Of a stretch of 32,555 nucleotides of DNA, positions 10,745 to 16,961 are shown in pieces. This DNA is from Acidobacteriota bacterium (GTDB lineage Bacteria; Acidobacteriota; Terriglobia; Bryobacterales; Bryobacteraceae), in NCBI GenBank assembly GCA_016178155.1, contig JACOTZ010000102.1, positions 1 to 32,555 on the forward strand, written 5' to 3'. The notes under the pieces were generated by a model that had not been told where the DNA came from, searched no databases, and saw only the letters and a program-made list of their open reading frames with translations. Position numbers and translations under genes: made by a program. How positions within the stretch are numbered: the stretch's first letter is position 1; the number at the start of each line of letters is the position of its first letter.

Positions 10745-11965
10745 CTAAAAATAGAGCGCTATGAAGTATACGGGCGCGACACCATCGCGGTTTACGGGAA
10801 AGCCGACTCCGATGGCAAGATTGTGGCTGCGAATGCCGCCGCCGACCGAGTGGCGCGCCACGATGGTTTCGCCGCGGTCCCACACGGAGCCGGCGTCGTA
10901 GAAAACCATGAGGTTGTCGTATCGGTACTCGGCGCTCCCGTGAATTGAGCGGCTGCCGCCGAGCGGCGCTACGTCGAACTTGTTCCAGCCGCGCAGCGTG
11001 GATGTGTTGCCGAGCACGAACCGTTCGAACAGCGGCGCGATGCCGGAGATCCGGCCCGCCAGCGCTCGAATCACAAGCGCGTGCTCGTCATAGCGATACG
11101 TGTACTGCGCGCTCCAGAGGTGGCGCGCGTACACGAAGTCGCTGTCCAGAGAATTGGTGGCCGCCCGCAGGCTGTACCCTGTATCCATCTCCTGCCTGGA
11201 TAATCCTGGACCGGACCAACGTCCGCGATAGCGCAGAGTTCCTATCGCGGCATTGGCCGCCTCGGTTCGGGCGACCGGAAACTGGGTCTGAAATTCCTGA
11301 AAGCTCATGCCCGCGGTCACTGTCAGCGAGCCGGGAAGCTGAATCGTAACCGTCGGCTGATAATTGAATCGCTCACGGTAAATTCCCGGGACCGCCGGGT
11401 CGTTTTCGAGGGCGGTGACCGTGGCGGCGTTCCATTTCTGGTGAAAGGCCTCGTAAGTGAACCGCACCTGCACGTGTTCGCCGATTCCGGCCGACGCGCC
11501 TACATTGAAGCCCGCGTTGCGCTCCAGCAGTTCGTCGGCGTCACTCTCAATGCCGAACTCGGCTGTCAGCACGCCGGCCCGCGCGCGGCTCTGTAAAGCG
11601 CCTGTCCAGCCGTTCCGGGAGTGGTAGGCGAGCTTCGTCACCTGGGCGTCCGAGTCACGGTGTTTGCGGTGCGACTCGAAAACCAGCTTGACGTAATCCG
11701 GCTTCTCGCCCTTTTCGAGCCTGTGCGTGACGTCGGATGCGCGCAGTTGCTTGCGCAGGCGCCCGGCAATCTGCCGCGAGACCTCGGGATCGAACTTCTG
11801 CCCGACCAGCCGGTCGAGCTCGTCGCGCATCTCGGTGCTCAGCTTAGACCGGTTGCCGCCGCTTAGCTCGACGCTTTCTATCGTGTAGCGCGAATTGACG
11901 TTCTCCACTGCATCGGCCCACACGTCGACGCCGGCCAGCAGCAGAAGAATACCTGCGAACTTCAT
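10745..11965 (-). CDS. Omp85/BamA-TamA-type outer-membrane protein with a single POTRA domain
   Basis: A 406-residue protein from ATG 11965, with a signal peptide MKFAGILLLLAGVDVWA (cut near residue 17). Residues about 25-97 form one POTRA-like module (IESVELSGGNRSKLS ... YVKLVFES). Residues about 110-406 form a beta-barrel ending in a terminal aromatic-rich strand (VYFIALYF). FVLGNTSTLRGWN places LRGW at residues 324-327, equivalent to the VRGF motif on loop 6 of BamA/FhaC/TamA, followed by a GGSRSIHGSAEYRYD strand as in surface-antigen D15 domains. BamA normally carries five POTRA domains and TamA three, so this is a minimal Omp85. An upstream in-frame TTG at 11983 would add six residues but would spoil the signal peptide, so ATG 11965 is preferred. 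As first gene of the operon with the DUF4390-like protein and NtrYX, it may be both effector and target of that system. Confidence 0.82.
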   Translation of the reverse strand: MKFAGILLLLAGVDVWADAVENVNSRYTIESVELSGGNRSKLSTEMRDELDRLVGQKFDPEVSRQIAGRLRKQLRASDVTHRLEKGEKPDYVKLVFESHRKHRDSDAQVTKLAYHSRNGWTGALQSRARAGVLTAEFGIESDADELLERNAGFNVGASAGIGEHVQVRFTYEAFHQKWNAATVTALENDPAVPGIYRERFNYQPTVTIQLPGSLTVTAGMSFQEFQTQFPVARTEAANAAIGTLRYRGRWSGPGLSRQEMDTGYSLRAATNSLDSDFVYARHLWSAQYTYRYDEHALVIRALAGRISGIAPLFERFVLGNTSTLRGWNKFDVAPLGGSRSIHGSAEYRYDNLMVFYDAGSVWDRGETIVARHSVGGGIRSHNLAIGVGFPVNRDGVAPVYFIALYF

Positions 11966-12432
11966 TGCGGCTCTGCATTGCAAGCGATGGACCAGTCGCT
12001 AAATGGTTGATGTAAAAGGGACAACCGCGGCGCGGCCCTGTGCCAAAGGTTCACTCTGTGCCAGGCATGGGGACCGGAGCGCACCGTCGCCCCATCCGCC
12101 GATCAACACGCGCCCGCGGCGCGGTGCCGCTCGTCCCGACGGCCACGGTGAGCAATGGCGGCGTACGTCGTCTGCCGTCCTCCATGCCGGGTGCTCACGC
12201 GCTCGGCCCTGAGGTGCTCAGTGAGAAGGAAGCCCCTCCAGATGGGATGCGGTAAGTTCCCTTACACTCAATCAATCAAAGGAAGGGAGACCGGCTATGA
12301 AAGGGCACAACACTGCGCGGAAGAAGCAAGAAGGCCCCCAGGCGCTGACCAAAGTGGTAGCAGATCAGGGTCAAGGCTCGCAGAACAGAGGCTGACCATC
12401 GGGTTCGGCCCCGGCAGATCGCAAAACCGCGG
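11966..12432. other. Intergenic region between sulfatase and Omp85 operon
   Basis: About 470 bases, mostly without genes. The part next to the Omp85 operon contains a direct repeat CTGTGCCA at 12038-12045 and 12056-12063 (period 18). On the minus strand this reads TGGCACAG twice, but the GC element required for a sigma-54 -12 box is missing downstream of both. A possible 32-codon plus-strand gene lies at 12297-12395 and is listed separately. The rest gives only random-looking frames. Confidence 0.5.
12297..12395 (+). CDS. Possible 32-residue small protein
   Basis: ATG 12297 opens a 32-codon frame ending at TGA 12393-12395. It is preceded by an unusually strong purine-rich ribosome binding site (AAAGGAAGGGAG, 16 to 5 nt upstream of the ATG). 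The product begins MKGHNTARKK and is polar and basic with many Gln, Lys and Gly; it has no membrane segment or cysteine. Many bacteria encode short Lys-rich proteins with a similar N-terminus of unknown role, but the resemblance stops after about ten residues, so this could be a decayed copy. It sits alone, convergent with the sulfatase gene. The ribosome binding site is the main support; translation is unproven. Confidence 0.4.
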   Translation: MKGHNTARKKQEGPQALTKVVADQGQGSQNRG

Positions 12433-13731
12433 CTACAACGGTCGGTTGATGCTGCGGGTCCAAACGGTAAGCCGTCGCTCGAGGTCAGCCACTACCCGGG
12501 GATACCGGCCAGATAGATTCCGCTCTTCGGCAGGATCATGAGAGAGGTCGAAGAGCCCTCGCTCGGACCCGACATCCAGCAGCTTCCAGTCGCCACGGCG
12601 AATTGCGTGGCTGAGCGGCGTATGGACCAGCGCGTCGGCAAAGCGCCAACAGAGATCCCGGTCCTGCAACGCCCGCCTGCCGGCCAGCAGCGCGTGGAGG
12701 TCCTGGCCGTCCGCAGTCTGCTTCCCAGTGAGGGTTGGAAACCAATCGGCGAGCCACGTCGGCTCAGTGCACACCGAGCCCCGCTTCGCCAGCCCGGGCC
12801 AGTACACGATGCAAGGCACGCGAATGCCTCCCTCGAGCAGTTCGTATTTGCCGCCGCGAAAGGGTTCGTTCCTGCCGGCTCCGGCGACCTCCGGCGTCCG
12901 CTTCTTGACCCATCCGTGATCCGAGGCAAAAACGATGACCGTTTGTGACCACTGGCCGGTGCGTTCGAGCGCGGCCCGCACTTGTCCGATTCCGTCGTCG
13001 AGACATCGGAGCATCCCGGCGTACCGGGCGCGCGCATCCGGCATGCGTCCGCGAAACGGTCTGACCCATTTCTCCGGCGCCTGCAGGGGCGTATGGGGAA
13101 GCGCCAGCGAGAGAAACAGAAAATACGGCTGAGATCGGTTCGATTCCACGAACTCCACCGCCTTCGCGGTGGCCAACTCCGGGTAATAGCCGTCGAGCGT
13201 GATGGGCCGCTCGTTTTCGTACGTGGTTCGCCGCCCAGTGCCCCCTCCGCCGAGCGAGCGGTGAGTATAGTAGTCGATGGTTCCGTTCAGAAATCCCCAG
13301 AAGTAATCGAAGCCGCGGCGGGTGGGCCAGTACGGTTCGGACATGCCCAGGTGCCACTTGCCAATGAGTACAGTTTTCCGCCCCTGTGCTCTCAGCTCGT
13401 CAGCCAGCGTTCTGCACTTCAGCGAAAGCCCCGTGGAGTCGGCGGCGTCGCGCAGGACGCCGGTGACTCCCGTACGATCGGGGACCAGGCCCGTCATCAA
13501 TGCGGCGCGTGCAGGCGAACAGACCGGCGAGCAACTGTAATGCGCGGTGAAGCGGACACCGTCAGCCGCCAACCTGTCCAGGTGCGGCGTGACTCCTAGC
13601 TCTGATCCATAACATCCGATGTCGCCATAGCCGAGATCGTCCGCGAGAACGAGGATGACATTGTGGCGTTCAGACGGCGGCGCCAGCGCCGCGGCGGAAA
13701 AACTAAGGGCCTGTCGCCGCGTGTAGTGCAT
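12433..13731 (-). CDS. Formylglycine-dependent sulfatase with Tat-like signal
   Basis: A 432-residue type I sulfatase, hydrolysing a sulfate ester from a sugar or similar substrate. The start is ATG 13731: it lies 4 nt after the stop of the MFS gene, has GAGGTG 5 nt upstream, and yields a twin-arginine-type leader (TRRQALSFSAAALA). A longer frame to 13791 would bury this leader. Metal-binding Asp31/Asp32 (LADDLGYGD) and the sulfatase signature CSPARAALMTG are present, with C71 as the residue matured to formylglycine and R75 conserved. GKWHLG and ASDHGW supply further active-site residues. Cys-type maturation usually needs a formylglycine-generating enzyme encoded elsewhere; none is in the window. 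It is the last gene of the gntR-dehydrogenase-MFS operon, so it probably removes sulfate from the imported glycan. Substrate unknown. Confidence 0.93.
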   Translation of the reverse strand: MHYTRRQALSFSAAALAPPSERHNVILVLADDLGYGDIGCYGSELGVTPHLDRLAADGVRFTAHYSCSPVCSPARAALMTGLVPDRTGVTGVLRDAADSTGLSLKCRTLADELRAQGRKTVLIGKWHLGMSEPYWPTRRGFDYFWGFLNGTIDYYTHRSLGGGGTGRRTTYENERPITLDGYYPELATAKAVEFVESNRSQPYFLFLSLALPHTPLQAPEKWVRPFRGRMPDARARYAGMLRCLDDGIGQVRAALERTGQWSQTVIVFASDHGWVKKRTPEVAGAGRNEPFRGGKYELLEGGIRVPCIVYWPGLAKRGSVCTEPTWLADWFPTLTGKQTADGQDLHALLAGRRALQDRDLCWRFADALVHTPLSHAIRRGDWKLLDVGSERGLFDLSHDPAEERNLSGRYPRVVADLERRLTVWTRSINRPL

Positions 13732-13735
13732 CGAT

Positions 13736-15049
13736 TCACCTCGTGGCGGCGGTCCGGCGCTCTCCGCCGAGTAATGGGCGCCGAGGATCAACTACCAGCC
13801 ACGCCAACGCCCCGACGGCGTAGAGGGCGCTCATGATGACCAGGGGAAGCCTCCAATCGCCCGACCCTTCGACGATATAAGCGAGCACCAGCGGGCTGAG
13901 GATTCCCCCAACCTGGCCCGAGGTGTTCATTGCGGCCGACATTATGCCTGCGTGTGGACCGCCAATATCCAGGCAGGCGGCCCAACTGGCGGCCAGCGTA
14001 AACATGGACATTGCGGCGGCGACGGCGATGAGGACGGCGGCGAGGGTCGCGCCGGAAACAAACGCAGCGGCGAAGATGGCAGCGGCAGCCACGGCATAGG
14101 CGGCGAATCCCACGGCAGTGCGGCCGGCGCGGATGCCGAACTTCCTTGTCAGCCAGTCCGTGGCAACGCCGCCCAGGACGTCCGCAAAAAGACTGAGTAA
14201 CAGCGGCAGCCCGGCAAAAAGAGAGAGGGCAGCCTTGCTAAAGCCGCGCTGCTCCTCCAGGTATGACGGCAGCCAGGTGATGAGAAAGTAGAAACCGTAA
14301 CCATTGGCGAAGTAGCTTGCGCAGAGCGCCTGAAGGTCGCGATTCCGGGGAAGGACCTTCCACAAAAGGCCCGGCGAGTGCGAAGCAGCATCCGTGCGGC
14401 CCTTTTCGATGAGGCGCAGTTCTTCCGCTGCGACGGACGGATGCTCCGACGGTTCGTCGCGAAACCACCGCAGCCACCAGACAGCCCACACCAGGCCGAG
14501 CACCCCAAAGAAAAGGAAGACGCCCCGCCAGCCGAGGCGCGGTTCCAGTGCCGCCACCAGCAAGGGGGCAATTCCGCCCGCGAAATGGGCGCCCATGAAG
14601 AAGATCCCCTGGACGCGGCCACGCTCGCCGGCAGGAATCCAGCGGGAGAAGGTCCGGGCCGCGTTGGGCCACGCGCCGGCTTCACCGGCTCCGAACAAGA
14701 ACCGAATGACAGCCATGCTCGCGAATCCCCAGGCGGCCGCTGTCGCCATGGTGAACAACGACCACCAGATGACGATTCGTGCCAGCACCTTCCGGGTGCC
14801 GATGCGCTCTCCCCACCAGGCGCTCGGGATTTCAAAGAAAGCGTAGGCAAGCGTGAAGGCGCTGAATACGTAGCTCATCTCAACGCGGCCAAGGCCCAGG
14901 TCCCGCATGATTCTGGGCGCGAGCGTGGCAATGCAGACGCGGTCGAAGTAGGTAATGGCGGCCAGCACGGCCAGGAATCCAACTACGCGGTAGCGAACCC
15001 TGGTGTTCACGGACGGCGAGGCTTCAAGTCCCGCGCGTTCGAGTCTCAA
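13736..15049 (-). CDS. MFS transporter, anion:cation symporter type (sugar acid uptake)
   Basis: A 437-residue inner-membrane carrier with twelve predicted helices, beginning YRVVGFLAVLAAITYFDR and containing the MFS loop WGERIGTRKVL between helices 2 and 3. The pattern (YFDRVCIATLAPRIMRDLGL; GAGEAGAWPNAARTFSRWIP) matches the ACS subfamily that carries hexuronates, glucarate, galactonate and similar organic anions with protons. I chose TTG 15049 as the start: it overlaps the dehydrogenase stop as TTGA and has GAAGGA 8 nt upstream. GTG 15079 would overlap by 34 nt with no better site, and GTG 15010 is the other candidate. It lies between a 2-hydroxyacid dehydrogenase and a sulfatase under a GntR regulator, which supports a sugar-acid substrate. 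Confidence 0.88.
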   Translation of the reverse strand: MRLERAGLEASPSVNTRVRYRVVGFLAVLAAITYFDRVCIATLAPRIMRDLGLGRVEMSYVFSAFTLAYAFFEIPSAWWGERIGTRKVLARIVIWWSLFTMATAAAWGFASMAVIRFLFGAGEAGAWPNAARTFSRWIPAGERGRVQGIFFMGAHFAGGIAPLLVAALEPRLGWRGVFLFFGVLGLVWAVWWLRWFRDEPSEHPSVAAEELRLIEKGRTDAASHSPGLLWKVLPRNRDLQALCASYFANGYGFYFLITWLPSYLEEQRGFSKAALSLFAGLPLLLSLFADVLGGVATDWLTRKFGIRAGRTAVGFAAYAVAAAAIFAAAFVSGATLAAVLIAVAAAMSMFTLAASWAACLDIGGPHAGIMSAAMNTSGQVGGILSPLVLAYIVEGSGDWRLPLVIMSALYAVGALAWLVVDPRRPLLGGERRTAATR

Positions 15050-16080
15050 GAGCACATTCCTTCGCCGCCCGGCGTCCACGTCCCAACGAGAACAATCCGG
15101 TCGAGCGGCTGCCCGGACTCGTACTGCTTCAGTGTCTCGATCATCCGCGAGATCCGCCGTTGCACCATCGGCTGCGTCCAGCCCGCCATATGCGGAGTCA
15201 TCAGCACGTTCGGCAACTCGTGGAAGGGAAGCGAAGAGCCGTGGAGAACCTGCTCTCCGTTCTCGGGGTAGCGGTACCAGACGTCGAGAGCGGCTCCGCC
15301 GAGATGCCGCTCGCTGAGCGCCTCATACAGCGCAGCCTCGTCGACGATCTCGGCGCGCGAGACGTTGATGAGGTATGCCGTTGGCTTCAAACCGGCCAAT
15401 TCCCGCGCGCCCAGCATTCCTCGGGTCCCGGAATTCAATGGGCAGGCAATCACAAGGTAGTCGCTTTCCCGCAGCAGGACGGGCAGGTCGGACGCTCCGC
15501 CCAGGAAGTGGATTGCCACATCGGGAGGCGGCCAAGCGCTCGCCGCCCGGGCGCGGATCGCCAGCACGCGCATGCCGAACGCGAGCGCCCGCGATGCCAC
15601 TGCGCGGCCAATGCAGCCGAATCCGATAAGCCCGAGCGTCTTTTCAAACGCTTCCTCGTGTGTCGCGCCGCCCGTCCGGCCGCTTCCTGCCCAGCAACCG
15701 CTCCGGAAGGAAACGGAATACTCTCCTGTGCCGGTGACGTGCATCAGGATGGCCGCCATGACGTACTCGGCGATCGCGATGCCGTGCTCGCCGACGTTGA
15801 CTACCGCGCAACCGGCGGGATAGTCGCCCGCATCGGAGCGCAGAACGCCGGCGCCCGGGTACAGAAAAAGGTTTAGCCCGGCCGCCGAGGGAAGCGCGTC
15901 GCAGGGAATCTCCAGCGCCAGCAACGCATCGGCGCCAGCCACTTCCGAGCACAGCGCCTCCCGGCCCTCAGGGCAGGTCACGACGCGCCACCTGGGGCCG
16001 AGCCTCGAGGCAAACTCGCCCCCGTATGCCGACCACTGCCGGTCAGCTATGACCAGCTTCCTCACGGGACGCTCCGTCAA
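15046..16080 (-). CDS. D-isomer-specific 2-hydroxyacid dehydrogenase
   Basis: A 344-residue NAD(P)-dependent dehydrogenase interconverting a 2-hydroxyacid and 2-oxoacid in the cytoplasm. The cofactor motif GFGCIGRA follows TLGLI. The catalytic Arg lies in LINVSRAEIVDE, the Asp/Glu in ALDVWYRYPENG and the His in MTPHMAGW, all in family order. Start TTG 16080 overlaps the gntR stop as TTGA, with GAGGG about 10 nt upstream, and gives a normal N-terminus. Family length is usual. It is the second gene of the gntR operon and is followed by the MFS gene with another TTGA overlap. It probably acts on the acid imported by that carrier. The exact substrate cannot be read from sequence; phosphoglycerate, glyoxylate and hydroxypyruvate enzymes share these motifs. 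Confidence 0.88.
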   Translation of the reverse strand: MTERPVRKLVIADRQWSAYGGEFASRLGPRWRVVTCPEGREALCSEVAGADALLALEIPCDALPSAAGLNLFLYPGAGVLRSDAGDYPAGCAVVNVGEHGIAIAEYVMAAILMHVTGTGEYSVSFRSGCWAGSGRTGGATHEEAFEKTLGLIGFGCIGRAVASRALAFGMRVLAIRARAASAWPPPDVAIHFLGGASDLPVLLRESDYLVIACPLNSGTRGMLGARELAGLKPTAYLINVSRAEIVDEAALYEALSERHLGGAALDVWYRYPENGEQVLHGSSLPFHELPNVLMTPHMAGWTQPMVQRRISRMIETLKQYESGQPLDRIVLVGTWTPGGEGMCS

Positions 16081-16859
16081 TGCGCCGCTGCCCTCACCCG
16101 GCGCCGCCCGGCGGCCAGTTTCTTGAGCGTCCGCTCCTGCGGACCGCGAACCACACGTCCATTCGACGACGAGACCTCGTTGTGAATCTTGAGAAACCTC
16201 TCAATCACTTCGCGCTGGCGATAGCGAACATGCGTCCGCATAGCCTCGGCGGCCTGTTCGGGAGTTCCGGCGATCAATGCGTCCGCCACCCGGCTGTGCC
16301 ACCGTTCGGGTAGCCGGGGATCGTCCTTCGCCATGGAAAACATCCAGTTCGAAAACAGGACGCGGCTGCGCTCGATCGCGGCGACAAGCTCCTTGCAGCC
16401 GGTGGCCTCGGCAATCACCATGTGAAAGTCGAAGTGAAGGCGTTCCACACGGGCCCGGCTCTCCGCGTCTGAACCGGCATCCAGCGCCTGATAGCGGCGA
16501 TCTAAGGCCTGGGCCAGCTCGGCCAGCCGGCGCCGGTCCTCCGGTCCCGCTAGTTGGGCAAACAGCCGCGCCGAATGCGTCTCCAACGCTTCCCGAACCT
16601 CATACTGGCCGTGAATCTCCTCGGGAGACGGGATCTTGACGCGCGTGCCCGCCCGCGGCCGGCTTTCCACCACTCCCTCGCTCTCCAGCCGTGATAGAGC
16701 TTCTCCCACCGGGACCGAGCTCATTCCCATCTCCGCCGCCAGACGGCGCCGCGATAGGGGCGATCCGGGCCGAAAGCGCCCCTTCAGAATGCTTTCACGG
16801 ATCGCCTGGTAAGCCAGGACGGTGAGGGTCTCTCCCAGCGGCCGGCGCTTGGATCGCAT
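16077..16859 (-). CDS. GntR-family (FCD/FadR subfamily) transcriptional regulator
   Basis: A 260-residue regulator. Residues about 12-78 form a winged helix (YQAIRESILKGRFRPGSPLSRRRLAAEMGMSSVPVGEALSRLESEGVVE). Residues about 85-215 form the all-helical FCD effector domain. Its candidate metal/effector residues lie in LHFDFHMVIAEATG, RWHSRVADALIAG and MRTHVRYR, the usual His/Asp positions of metal-dependent FCD proteins binding carboxylates. The basic C-terminal tail (LKKLAAGRRRVR) is longer than usual. ATG 16859 is preferred to GTG 16865, although neither has a clear ribosome binding site. It is the first gene of its operon and divergent from the TonB receptor; two identical palindromes in between are its likely operators, implying autoregulation and control of both arms. 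The effector is probably a sugar acid or its breakdown product. Confidence 0.92.
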   Translation of the reverse strand: MRSKRRPLGETLTVLAYQAIRESILKGRFRPGSPLSRRRLAAEMGMSSVPVGEALSRLESEGVVESRPRAGTRVKIPSPEEIHGQYEVREALETHSARLFAQLAGPEDRRRLAELAQALDRRYQALDAGSDAESRARVERLHFDFHMVIAEATGCKELVAAIERSRVLFSNWMFSMAKDDPRLPERWHSRVADALIAGTPEQAAEAMRTHVRYRQREVIERFLKIHNEVSSSNGRVVRGPQERTLKKLAAGRRRVRAAAH

Positions 16860-16866
16860 GATCACG

Positions 16867-16884
16867 AAACTGAAACGTCAGTTT
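16867..16884. promoter_or_regulatory. GntR operator O1
   Basis: The palindrome AAACTG-N6-CAGTTT, here with spacer AAACGT. It lies at about +3 to +20 of the predicted gntR transcript and directly upstream of the -35 box of the divergent receptor promoter. It shares exact arms and spacing with O2 at 16925-16948, which marks both as sites for one dimeric protein. The adjacent GntR regulator is the obvious candidate. Confidence 0.8.
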
Positions 16885-16888
16885 TTCG

Positions 16889-16918
16889 TTGACAGTATAC
16901 CCGTGAACGAAATAAGAT
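16889..16918 (+). promoter_or_regulatory. Sigma-70 promoter of the TonB receptor/sialidase-like operon
   Basis: TTGACA at 16889-16894 is a perfect -35 box. After 18 bases comes TAAGAT at 16913-16918, matching four of six -10 bases. The predicted transcript start is near 16925, which is the first base of operator O2, so repressor bound at O2 would block initiation. O1 abuts the -35 box from the other side. Confidence 0.72.
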
Positions 16919-16923
16919 TGCAA
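16894..16923 (-). promoter_or_regulatory. Sigma-70 promoter of the gntR-dehydrogenase-MFS-sulfatase operon
   Basis: On the minus strand TTGCAA (16923-16918) is followed after 18 bases by TATACT (16899-16894), a five-of-six -10 box. The predicted start is near 16887, leaving a leader of about 28 nt and putting operator O1 just inside the transcript. The promoter overlaps the divergent one almost completely, so the two should compete for polymerase. Confidence 0.68.
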
Positions 16924-16924
16924 C

Positions 16925-16948
16925 ATAAAACTGTCATATCAGTTTTAT
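16925..16948. promoter_or_regulatory. GntR operator O2
   Basis: A perfect inverted repeat with 9-bp arms, ATAAAACTG and CAGTTTTAT, separated by TCATAT. The inner AAACTG-N6-CAGTTT core is identical in arms and spacing to O1, and the two centres are 61 bp apart, close to six helical turns. It covers the predicted start of the receptor transcript and lies just upstream of the -35 box of the gntR promoter. Confidence 0.82.
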
Positions 16949-16961
16949 GGGGGTTCCCGAC

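Noticed and set aside
12038-12063. Sigma-54 promoter for the Omp85-NtrYX operon
   Set aside because: TGGCAC elements are present on the minus strand but neither is followed at the right spacing by the TTGC-type -12 element.
14378-15271. Plus-strand open frame of 297 codons
   Set aside because: Antisense to the MFS and dehydrogenase genes; low-complexity polar composition.
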